A stretch of DNA of 64,000 nucleotides from NCBI RefSeq assembly GCF_009765835.1, contig NZ_LMUS01000001.1, positions 1,386,400 through 1,450,399 of the forward strand. Direction: 5' to 3'. The DNA is from Granulicella sp. L56 (GTDB lineage Bacteria > Acidobacteriota > Terriglobia > Terriglobales > Acidobacteriaceae). The position numbers and the translations under genes are program-made. The number at the start of each line of letters is the position of its first letter. Position 1 is the stretch's first letter. Shown here piece by piece: positions 17,234-25,037 of this stretch. The notes beneath the pieces were generated by a model. It had not been told where the DNA came from and did not search any database. It worked only from the letters and a program-made list of their open reading frames with translations.

Positions 17234-17872
17234 ATGAATGACTTGCCTCATATCCGAGTTTTTGTAGTGGAGGATCATCCGGTAGTACGCCTGGGCCTGC
17301 GTACTATGCTGGAGAGCGAACCGGGCATCTCTGTCGTTGGACTGGCATCGTCAGGACACGAAGCGATCGAGAACATACACCCATGCAAACCCGATGTCGT
17401 ACTCATGGATCTTCGAATGCCCGGAATGGATGGTATTCAGACCATAACTGCCTTGCGGTCGGTTGACTCAACGATCAAGGTAGTTGTATTGACAAACTAT
17501 CATTCTGATGAAGAGGTCTTGCACGCTGTTCAGGCAGGAGCAATGGGCTATCTTCTCAAGAGCTCTTCTGTGGAGGAGGTCTTGAGTGCAATCCGAACGG
17601 TTCACTCAGGTGAACTGCAAATTCCTTCTAATATCGCTATGCAACTCGCAAAGTGCGTGAGCCGGCCCCAGATTAGCGTCCGCGAACAAGAGGTGCTCAA
17701 ATTGGTTGCATGTGGGCTGACCAACCGCGAGATCGGCTACCTGCTTCATATCAGCGACAAAACCGTTCGAAACCATGTCATTAGTTGCCTGGATAAGCTT
17801 TCCGTGAAAGACCGGACGGAAGCAACTGCTGTGGCGATTCATCGGGGACTTATCAAACTTGATAAATCTTGA
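17234..17872 (+). CDS. NarL/FixJ-type response regulator (sensory set 1)
   Basis: DNA-binding output of a two-component system. The 212-residue protein has a receiver domain with acidic pocket VVEDHP, phospho-acceptor D59 in VVLMDLRMPG, the threonine region VVLTNYHSDEEV and the lysine in GYLLKSSS. A LuxR-type helix-turn-helix follows (SVREQEVLKLVACGLTNREIG, KTVRNHVISCLDKL). The frame is open further upstream, but the ATG at 17234 has GAGG nine bases before it. It is convergent with its probable kinase (stop at 17893, 20 bases apart) and divergent from receptor 2. The closest relative in the window is the regulator at 31979-32614, which shares D59 and a nearly identical layout. Confidence 0.93.
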   Translation: MNDLPHIRVFVVEDHPVVRLGLRTMLESEPGISVVGLASSGHEAIENIHPCKPDVVLMDLRMPGMDGIQTITALRSVDSTIKVVVLTNYHSDEEVLHAVQAGAMGYLLKSSSVEEVLSAIRTVHSGELQIPSNIAMQLAKCVSRPQISVREQEVLKLVACGLTNREIGYLLHISDKTVRNHVISCLDKLSVKDRTEATAVAIHRGLIKLDKS

Positions 17873-17892
17873 AGATAAATTCGAAGCCTCCT

Positions 17893-20067
17893 TTATCTGC
17901 CAACAACCATCCTGCTAATCCTTTTTACCTCAAGCCAGACAACAGAAACATATTCGGTATAGCTCTTTTGGTCCAACAGCGGAGCCATCACCTCGACGCG
18001 GCATCCCTTCCCGGGAGCGCTCAAGATCTCCAGTTGCCCGCCGACTGCGGTACAACGCCTTTCCATCCCTCTCAAACCCAGTCCTCGGCTTTCATTGTTT
18101 TTATCGAAGCCCATTCCATCATCTTCCACCACAAGCGTTACCCTATTTGCTCCATAGTCGATGCCAATCTTGATCCAGGAAGGCTGACTATGTTTCACAG
18201 CATTGACGATCGCTTCGCGTCCTATGTGAAAGAGCGCATCCGTCACGCGCATCGGCAATGTTCCCTGTTGACCGGTGCTATCGATGCTGATGGATACGTT
18301 TCCTCCAAAGACAATCTGAGAGGCACATGCTTCAAGAGCTTTGAAAAGGTCGCTTACATGAGGAGAGTCTTCGCGCAGGAGGATGATGCTCAAGCTGGCC
18401 TCCTCATGAGTACTGCGAACGATATCGCAGGCCACGTCCAATTGCTGGTTTACGATGTCTAACTTCGGAGACGAGGCTCGCAGCCCCTTCCGGATGCCCT
18501 GCAGTTGGAATCCAAGACCGGCAAAGCTTTGCGCGAAGGTATCGTGCAGTTCATGCGCCAGCCGAACACGCTCCTGTGTAATAGCGCGAAACCGCCAGCG
18601 CTCTATCCGGTCATATACGATTTGGGCCAGAAGGGCCAGCAGAAGAAAACCAAATGCAACTTGCATGAGATGACGAATCGACCACCATGGAGGGCCTTCG
18701 ACAATATCGACATCGTTCGTCGAACGCAGCCACAGCACAAACGGCGTGAGTCGTTGGGTTGCATTTGGATCTAAGACGCAGATTCCCCTTAGCCTGAGAA
18801 AACTGTGGGGAGCAAGCCGGCGATAGAACGAATCTGTATCGCCGCTATTCACGACGGCGCGGAAAGACTGCGCACCATCATTCATGTAGAGCACGGTAGT
18901 CTTGTTATCGCGTGAGACCCATTCAAGGTGTCCAGGGACTTCCACGAGCATGGCGTCCACCGCACCCGTCGCTGCCTGTGCGGCTGTTACCGACAAGGGT
19001 GGCAGGGGCGCACGGTCCCACAGGAGATGGACCGAGGCATCGCGAATAACGGCAGAATAGTCATGCGGCTCTAAAAGACCGGTAACCGCGACTTCATCTC
19101 CCAGGTTGAGCGAGGGCGAATGATGCGCTACGACAGCAACCCCACCTGTAGTGTCCTGAATATAGAGCTTGGGCGATGTGAGGACCACGATTCCCCGGAT
19201 GGAAACACGCCCAGGCTTGTCCTCTTTGAGAGAAGCGAGGCTGCTGACAAATGCAAGTTTATTAATATCAATTTTGCTGGCTCGGCGAGTATGACCTTGC
19301 GGAGGGTCAAAGGTAGGAAAGGAATGCGTTGCGTTATAGGCAGCCTCAGTGCGAGGAAACAACGGGCCACTCATCTCCTTAATATGTGCCTTGAGGTCGG
19401 ACAGCTCCGGCGGCCCTGCGGCTGAGACATGTACATTACGCCATTCTCCTCCCGTTGCCAGCGACCGCAGACCTATTTTTCCACTGACCACACAAGGATC
19501 TTCTCTAAAGCCGGAATAGGCTTTCTCCCCTGTTTTAAGATTGGTGGCCGAGGCTGCAATATCGCATCCCACTACGATAACACTTAGATGGAACCATTCC
19601 TGCGCGTTGATCCCTCCTGGCAGATGCACCGGCGTTCCTTCCATCCATCCATGGCTGGCTCTGCCAATAATGAGCGAATCATCGCCTCTCCTGAGGCCGA
19701 CATAGTACCCATCATATGCATCGACCCCAAGTTCTCCATCGCTCGACCGAACCACAACCCCTATATCTCCACCCGATCCTAAGAACCTTACATCTGCGTC
19801 AATCCTGTAGTCTTTCCAGCGAGTATTCCCGGTAATGAGCCTTGCGCCTCTTTCGTCCGACTCATTGCGCATACTTCGATCTTTGATGTCCCAAATCCCC
19901 CCAAATGCTTGCCATCCGCCTCCTTTATTGACGGCAAACGAATCCGAATAAGGCAACCCATAAGTCGAACTGAGAAGATAGTCCGCGCCAACTGCCAGAA
20001 TGGTTCCCACGATCAAGAACATGACAAGCCAGAAATAACGCCCGCGACGAGGGCTGAATCTCATCAT
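17893..20067 (-). CDS. Sensor histidine kinase with fused LamG-like and OB-like sensor domains (set 1)
   Basis: A 724-residue membrane kinase. Order: transmembrane segment (about 15-35), a concanavalin/LamG-like sandwich of about 190 residues (PYSDSFAVNKGGGWQAFGG to GKIGLRSLATGGEWRNVHV), a linker, an OB-like domain (SIRGIVVLTSPKLYIQDTTG to LRGICVLDP), a second membrane segment (QVAFGFLLLALLAQIVYD), a HisKA_3 domain with H508 in AHELHDTFAQ, and an ATPase domain (REAIVNAVKHSQ, VEDDGMGFD, GLGLRGM). The two sensor domains match the separate genes at 30202-30858 and 28728-30176. It starts at ATG 20067, overlapping the binding-protein stop as ATGA, with GGAG ten bases upstream; a TTG at 20082 is an alternative. 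Tight coupling to the binding protein suggests the latter presents ligand to the sensor. Confidence 0.88.
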   Translation of the reverse strand: MMRFSPRRGRYFWLVMFLIVGTILAVGADYLLSSTYGLPYSDSFAVNKGGGWQAFGGIWDIKDRSMRNESDERGARLITGNTRWKDYRIDADVRFLGSGGDIGVVVRSSDGELGVDAYDGYYVGLRRGDDSLIIGRASHGWMEGTPVHLPGGINAQEWFHLSVIVVGCDIAASATNLKTGEKAYSGFREDPCVVSGKIGLRSLATGGEWRNVHVSAAGPPELSDLKAHIKEMSGPLFPRTEAAYNATHSFPTFDPPQGHTRRASKIDINKLAFVSSLASLKEDKPGRVSIRGIVVLTSPKLYIQDTTGGVAVVAHHSPSLNLGDEVAVTGLLEPHDYSAVIRDASVHLLWDRAPLPPLSVTAAQAATGAVDAMLVEVPGHLEWVSRDNKTTVLYMNDGAQSFRAVVNSGDTDSFYRRLAPHSFLRLRGICVLDPNATQRLTPFVLWLRSTNDVDIVEGPPWWSIRHLMQVAFGFLLLALLAQIVYDRIERWRFRAITQERVRLAHELHDTFAQSFAGLGFQLQGIRKGLRASSPKLDIVNQQLDVACDIVRSTHEEASLSIILLREDSPHVSDLFKALEACASQIVFGGNVSISIDSTGQQGTLPMRVTDALFHIGREAIVNAVKHSQPSWIKIGIDYGANRVTLVVEDDGMGFDKNNESRGLGLRGMERRCTAVGGQLEILSAPGKGCRVEVMAPLLDQKSYTEYVSVVWLEVKRISRMVVGR

Positions 20068-21056
20068 CGCACCGGTCTCCAATCCATCGTCAGTAACCTC
20101 TGGATTGCATCGCTATCAATATTTTCTCTGGTAACGAGGACTGGTTTAACTCGAGTTACTTCAGGAAACGTGCGGCCTTCATGCTGCGATTGAATACTTT
20201 TAATCGCGTCGTAGCCCATCTCATAGGTATTCTGAACAACAATCGAATCTATCTCGCCGCGGCGCAGGTAGTACATCAAATCAAGATCCTGATCGCAGCC
20301 AATTAGTTTTACTGTTTTGTATCGATCTGTGTTTTTGAGTGCAATGTAGGCCCCGCGAGTAGAGGTAATTCCGATGGTTACGATAGCGCTAAGCTGTGGC
20401 GAAGCCCGTAGTATCTCTTCGGCCTGCGCTTCCATTTCCCCAAGACGGAATGATCCTTTGGGACGAGCCACAATTTGAATATTAGGATAGTTTTGTTGAA
20501 TTTCATAGGACAGTGCATTTGTAACCTGAACGGTACTGACGATATCGGGATTGAAGCCCAGGATCGCCACAGTCCCTTTTCCATCAAAGAGAGTTGCAAG
20601 TCTCTCAGCAGCCAGTCGACCGGATTCCTCATTATCATTCAATATCTGATGAAGGCCTGCTTCGTGAAGAATAGGCAACGGCGACCCGGTAATGACCACC
20701 GGAACATGACTCGATAGGGCTCGTCGTATCACAGACGTGAGAGCAACAGCATGGTCTGGTGATAAAACGATCCCACCGGCACGCTCGTTCGTGGCCTTCT
20801 GAACTAAGTCGATTTGCTTGTCAACTTCGTCTTCACTTGCGGGACCGTTCCAGTAGATCTTCCACCGGGTTCCAAGGACTGCCGCTTCCACACCTGCATG
20901 CTCCGTCTCCCATATCTCCTGTGCCGTCGTCTCTGGAATGACAACGATCGTCTTCGATGACGATCGTGAGCATCCGTCGAGCACCGACAAGCTGCCTAAT
21001 CCTGCGGTGAGCAAGATCAGACTGAAAGCGCATCGAATTTGCGTTGCTGCGAACAC
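20064..21056 (-). CDS. Periplasmic sugar-binding-type protein of sensory set 1
   Basis: A 330-residue type I periplasmic binding fold of the RbsB/LacI-like kind. N-terminal hydrophobic segment and SVLDGC, a possible though non-ideal lipobox. The first lobe starts at KTIVVIPETTAQEIWE, and typical elements follow: GGIVLSPDHAVALTSVI, PVVITGSPLP, GRLAAERLATLFDGKGTVAIL, and VKLIGCDQDLDLMYYLRRGEIDSIVVQNTYEMGYDAI. No ABC permease or ATPase is nearby, and the kinase gene overlaps it by four bases, so the role is probably sensing, not uptake. A perfect hairpin (20944-20967) lies inside the coding sequence just after the signal region. Its counterpart in set 2 is 30936-31901, which shares the YWN...EDxVDxQI pattern. 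Confidence 0.85.
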   Translation of the reverse strand: MFAATQIRCAFSLILLTAGLGSLSVLDGCSRSSSKTIVVIPETTAQEIWETEHAGVEAAVLGTRWKIYWNGPASEDEVDKQIDLVQKATNERAGGIVLSPDHAVALTSVIRRALSSHVPVVITGSPLPILHEAGLHQILNDNEESGRLAAERLATLFDGKGTVAILGFNPDIVSTVQVTNALSYEIQQNYPNIQIVARPKGSFRLGEMEAQAEEILRASPQLSAIVTIGITSTRGAYIALKNTDRYKTVKLIGCDQDLDLMYYLRRGEIDSIVVQNTYEMGYDAIKSIQSQHEGRTFPEVTRVKPVLVTRENIDSDAIQRLLTMDWRPVR

Positions 21057-21119
21057 TCAATCGACACGATACACGGAACTGCGGTATTCAGACCACATAA
21101 GGAAGCGAATGTTTGCGCC

Positions 21120-21720
21120 TTACTCAGACATTTCCTCGTAAATAGTAGATATTCGCTTCTTCAGAAAAGGGAAGCCCATACCGCGCCACCAGGCCTTGAT
21201 TCCGCGCCACCAAAGAAGGATGCCGGGGAGTGCGAGGATCAGCAGGCCAGCCGCGCCCGCGCCGTTCCACTGCACGCCATGCGATGCGGGGAGCAGCAGT
21301 TCGGTGTGGAAGTCATAGATGAGGTCGACCCAGGTGCGCGGCAGCGGGAGGACCTTGCCGGTCTGCGGATCGGCGACGGCCTGGAACTGCTTCTTCATCT
21401 GATCGCTCACTTGGAGTTGGAAGATGGGAAGCCGTTCGGAGGGCAGATGCAAGTAAGTGATGGTCGCGCCTGGAAAGATGGACTTGGCTGAAGTCATCAC
21501 GCTGGGGACGGATGCGGTATGCGTCGGGTCGTAGGGCGAGAGACCGGATGGAAGTGTGGTGCAGGTAAGCGTGTCGTGGTAGACCATGAGCGCGCCCGAC
21601 AACGAGATGAGCACGAGGTAGAGCGAGAGCAGGACGCTCAGCCAGAGGTGAACTTGAGACGCCACCCGGTGCAAGGGATAACCTGCGCGGGTGGCGGATG
21701 AGGTTGCAAAAGAAGCTCAC
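21120..21720 (-). pseudogene. PepSY-associated transmembrane protein, frameshifted or truncated
   Basis: Related to the inner-membrane PepSY_TM proteins that accompany siderophore receptors. The N-terminal part lies in two frames: MSFFCNLIRHPRRLSL from 21720, then HRVASQVHLWLSVLLSLYLV from about 21671, a one-base shift near 21675. What follows is typical: ISLSGALMVYHDTL, a periplasmic stretch (SIFPGATITYLHLPSERLPIF), and LLILALPGILLWWRGIKAWWRG. The product stops after about 184 residues, whereas this family usually has 350-500 residues. A short intact form starting at TTG 21674 cannot be excluded, but the decayed receptor beside it favours a pseudogene. Confidence 0.65.
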
Positions 21721-21751
21721 GTTTTTTGCCCTGTCTGTTCGGTTAGAACCT

Positions 21752-22165
21752 TATGCCCATGGAGGAGCGCGCTGTGCGCAGTGCGGCATAGCCGAGACCG
21801 AGGAGCTGGACTTGTAGTAGTTGTTGACGGTGACGTTGTCGATGTTGACCTGCAGCGAGACGGGTGCCCTCGTTTTTAACTCATAGCGACCGTCGATGTC
21901 GAGGCGAGCCCATGCGGGGATGCTCTGCGTGTTTACCGTGTCCACGGATTGCCTTGATGACCCTGTCACGCGAGCGTCGAGGAAGAGCGACTTGAGGCGG
22001 GGCACTGGCAAAAGGTGTTATCCGGGAGCGTAATGCTGTAGGGATGATAGCTGTAACGCTCTACTACGCGCAGCTTGCTCGTTGCGTCCCAATCGAATTT
22101 TTATCGAGCTTTTTCAATCGCCGGGGCGTGATGAGGTTGGCCGTGAAGTTGTTCGATGTTCCGTT
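21752..22165 (-). pseudogene. Remnant of a TonB-dependent siderophore receptor C-terminus
   Basis: Minus-strand fragments in several frames. One piece reads NIEQLHGQPHHAPAIEKAR, then a stop, then KFDWDATSKLRVVERYSYH. After a shift, another reads QSIPAWARLDIDGRYELKT and VSLQVNIDNVTVNNYYKSSS. The second piece matches the last strands of FpvA/FhuE-type receptors (usually R.PSW.R.D.G.RY ... NV.D..YW). No plug or most of the barrel remains. Together with the adjacent PepSY fragment it marks a lost iron-uptake locus. From about 22165 to 22270 I see nothing further. Confidence 0.7.
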
Positions 22166-22270
22166 GGTAGTTGCCGGTAAATTAGCTGAGAAACTACAGT
22201 CACACCTCGTGCACAGAATGCCATCAGGTCCGCATCGTGCAACGCTTGCTTCGCTACAACTGAGGAGGTG

Positions 22271-23872
22271 TTACTTAGGTCGTTGAAGACTAACATGCAG
22301 AAGTTGCAGTGTATTCGAATGCGCGATCATGCGCCCATCACACATCACTTGAAGCCCTACTCCACGGTTATATCGGCTGCCATCGCGGTCATATAAGATC
22401 GTCAGAAGATGACCATGGTATGGAAGACCTTCGATCGCAAAGTAATTCCATGCACGAGGCGGCAGGAGAGGATGAACGATAAATTCATTCTGGCCGCTGG
22501 GCCTGAGTCCAATCAGTCCAGTAATGATCAGGTCTGCGAAGCCAGAATGGTTGTAGTAGCGCCCTCGATTCGCCGGCGGCTGATGCTTGGCGATGAGAAT
22601 ATCCCGGGCGAGCCATTCTCCGGTATCGGGATCAAGGTCTTCATCGATCCAGGGTATTGTCTTTCCATTGCCTAGATGGAGTTGATGCGAATGCGCATAG
22701 GTCTTCAACAACCGCAGATAGTCGTCCGAATTCATGATGCTTTGCTTAGGCTCATTAAGCAGGTTGGCGAGAGCAACCAACGTCTGAGTCGTAGCAAATG
22801 GCCAGGAAGGCCCATTCCACAGGCATTCATGTGAGTTCTTGAAATCGTATCTCGGGTTTCGACGCTCCGCCGTAGTAGGTCCATAACGTCCCGCAAAACC
22901 ATCCTTCGCAAACAGCGCTTTCCAGGCGACATCATACTTCGAGGAGGGAATGTCAAAGTACCAGGGAATAAAGCCGATCAGCTCTCGATCGCCTGTCCAG
23001 CCGGAGGACGCGGTTCGCACGACAGTTTCAAAAAACTCATCATGCGGGTTCCAAAGACGATTTTCAATCAGGTTTTGAAGATCGCTCGCCTTTTTATTAT
23101 ATTTCTCGGCCAACGTTGTCTTACCCGCCAATTCGGCAATGCGCGAGATGGCAAGCGCGTCTCCGTACATATAGCTGTTAATGGTGGGGCGATAGCCATT
23201 CCCGCTGATGCTGTGCTCCATCCCATCCCGATCGTCGATCTGCCAGAAAAGACCATTAGCATCCTGATGCGTCTTCTCCCATGCCTCATAGTTCTTTTCG
23301 AGATCGGGGAGGAGTTGAATCGCAAATTGTTTGTCTCCGGTCGATAGATAGAGCTGGTAGACAGAATCTGCGGCAGCAAAGCTATATCGGAGAGGATCTC
23401 CATCGGGACCAAACCAGAACCTGGTGTAGTCTTCGGCGTATTCCGGGTTACGCAGCCATCGCGCCTCTTTTATGTGGTGTTCCGCCGCGGCATCGATCGT
23501 ATTAAACTTGCCCGCCCAAGCTACATAGGGGAAGAATTCATCAATTACAAATCCGCCCGATGTCCGCTTGATGTGTTTCTGAAAAGAATACCAACGGAAG
23601 TAATAAACCTCCTCCAATTCCTTGTCTGGGACATCAAGCCACGGAATATTTTTTTCGAACCACTCCCATGGAAGCGGTGGGGCCGTCCCAAGCAAAGCTT
23701 GTTCCTCTTTGGAAAATCCCTCAAAATAATGCCGAAAACTAGCTGGATCGAGGACCGCCTTCGATGCCGGTCTTTTTACTTCAGAAAGACCGATACCATG
23801 CGCCGCCGACAACACGCCGAGGATTGCAATAAATTGAATAATGCGGTGAAAAACACCTAATCGAGTTTGCAT
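22271..23872 (-). CDS. Secreted six-hairpin glycosidase (MGH1/GH63-like)
   Basis: A 533-residue exported protein: MQTRLGVFHRIIQFIAILGVLSAAHG is a signal peptide, followed by an (alpha/alpha)6-barrel glycosidase of the mannosylglycerate-hydrolase-like/GH63/trehalase group. Supporting motifs: YYFRWYSFQKHIK, EARWLRNPEYAEDYTRFWF, WQIDDRDGMEHSISGNGYRPTIN, ECLWNGPSWPFATTQTL, and RGRYYNHSGFADLIITGL. The substrate is unknown. The frame is open to 23956, but the ATG at 23872 overlaps the stop of the upstream propeller gene by one base (TAATG), indicating translational coupling. It closes the receptor 3 operon. Confidence 0.8.
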   Translation of the reverse strand: MQTRLGVFHRIIQFIAILGVLSAAHGIGLSEVKRPASKAVLDPASFRHYFEGFSKEEQALLGTAPPLPWEWFEKNIPWLDVPDKELEEVYYFRWYSFQKHIKRTSGGFVIDEFFPYVAWAGKFNTIDAAAEHHIKEARWLRNPEYAEDYTRFWFGPDGDPLRYSFAAADSVYQLYLSTGDKQFAIQLLPDLEKNYEAWEKTHQDANGLFWQIDDRDGMEHSISGNGYRPTINSYMYGDALAISRIAELAGKTTLAEKYNKKASDLQNLIENRLWNPHDEFFETVVRTASSGWTGDRELIGFIPWYFDIPSSKYDVAWKALFAKDGFAGRYGPTTAERRNPRYDFKNSHECLWNGPSWPFATTQTLVALANLLNEPKQSIMNSDDYLRLLKTYAHSHQLHLGNGKTIPWIDEDLDPDTGEWLARDILIAKHQPPANRGRYYNHSGFADLIITGLIGLRPSGQNEFIVHPLLPPRAWNYFAIEGLPYHGHLLTILYDRDGSRYNRGVGLQVMCDGRMIAHSNTLQLLHVSLQRPK

Positions 23873-24849
23873 TAATCCGCCACAAATCCAAGATCTTCGC
23901 CTGCATGCACCACCAAGCCGATCTGTTCGAGCGACTTGTGCCTGCCGTTGTACCAAAGCATCCAGCGGCCTCGAGCATAGACCGCATAGGGCTTATAGCA
24001 GGCATCTGCGTCCCATCCTCCGGGTGTCGGTCGAACGATTGGGTTTCCCGAGTGCCTGACCCAATTCGCAATTCCATCTTTAGACCTTGCCATGCCGATC
24101 TGGGCATGATCGATATCCCGGAAGCCTACATAGAAGCTGTAATACCATCCCTTCCAGTAAATGATTTGAGCGGCAGTCACTCTCTCCTTCTCCCAGTCGA
24201 TGCCAGGTTCTGGAGTAATGACTGGATTAGCCGAAAACTTCTCCCAACGCAGCCCATCCAGGCTGGTCGCATACCCAATAGCATTGGGTTCATATTGTTG
24301 ACCTGCCGAATACCATAATTTCCACAGGAGCTTTTGCTTGTCCCACATGACATGAGGGCACATCACCGCAACACCTTCCCAAGGAAGAACAGCTTCCAGA
24401 ACAGGACGCGAGGACTGCCTCAACCATGTACGCCCGTCTGCGCTCTTTGCATAGCCGATCATGGATTTCCCATTTGCCTGGCCCGTGTACCACATGTGGT
24501 AGCCGTCCTTCCGGTGAACGACTACGGGGCGATTGATGTCGTCTTCCCATCTCGTATCCGGGTTGGGACCCAGAACTACCTGAGGTGGGCTCCAGTGAAT
24601 ACCGTCCTTGCTCTCGGTCAGCGCAATACTTTTTTTCGGACGCCACGAGATCCACATCTTATAGACGCCCTCTTCGTACAGCACGCAAATGTCGAAACAA
24701 GTCCCGTAGTTGCCTCCCAGCACTGGATCACCAGCATATTTATCCCAACCGCTATGGGCCTCAGATTTAAGTAATCCCTCGCCATGAGAGATCGATGATT
24801 CAAATCCCGTCATAGCCATCAGTACCAACAACTCTCTTCTTGTCATCAT
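23872..24849 (-). CDS. Secreted five-bladed propeller glycosidase (GH43/GH130-like clan)
   Basis: A 325-residue protein starting MMTRRELLVLMAMTGF, a Tat-like signal. The body has repeated propeller blades with hallmarks of GH43/32/130-type enzymes: DKYAGDPVLGGNYGTCFDICVLYEEGVYKMWIS, SKDGIHWSPPQVVL, DDINRPVVVHRKDGYHMWYTG, SADGRTWLR, GYATSLDGLRWEKF, YYSFYVGF and RWMLWYNGR. Exact family and substrate cannot be fixed by eye. ATG 24849 has GAAGGG nine bases upstream; in-frame ATGs at 24855 and 24846 are alternatives. It lies 188 bases downstream of receptor 3 and is coupled to the MGH1-like gene. Confidence 0.75.
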   Translation of the reverse strand: MMTRRELLVLMAMTGFESSISHGEGLLKSEAHSGWDKYAGDPVLGGNYGTCFDICVLYEEGVYKMWISWRPKKSIALTESKDGIHWSPPQVVLGPNPDTRWEDDINRPVVVHRKDGYHMWYTGQANGKSMIGYAKSADGRTWLRQSSRPVLEAVLPWEGVAVMCPHVMWDKQKLLWKLWYSAGQQYEPNAIGYATSLDGLRWEKFSANPVITPEPGIDWEKERVTAAQIIYWKGWYYSFYVGFRDIDHAQIGMARSKDGIANWVRHSGNPIVRPTPGGWDADACYKPYAVYARGRWMLWYNGRHKSLEQIGLVVHAGEDLGFVAD

Positions 24850-24986
24850 CCGCATCCGCCCTTCATGTTGAATTGCTCCTGAAGATACTTGACGGGGCCA
24901 GCTTAGCCCTTGTATCAACAGCAAATTTTTATTAGTTAGAGTACAGAGTGGGAATTATCAGGAGGCTTATACCTTGATGCGTTAAG

Positions 24987-25019
24987 CTGCGAGGCCGCGA
25001 TGTGCGAACGGCCTCGCAG
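24987..25019. other. Perfect 11-bp hairpin after receptor 3
   Basis: CTGCGAGGCCG (24987-24997) and CGGCCTCGCAG (25009-25019) are exact inverted copies with an 11-base loop, 18 bases after the receptor 3 stop. No T run follows on the minus strand. It occupies the same place as the hairpin after receptor 2, so a shared role in differential expression of receptor and enzyme genes is plausible. Confidence 0.6.
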
Positions 25020-25037
25020 ATGTGTGCTCATCCGAGA

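Noticed and set aside
20064..21056. Binding protein 1 as part of an ABC sugar importer
   Set aside because: No permease or ATPase gene nearby, and the gene overlaps the kinase start by four bases.
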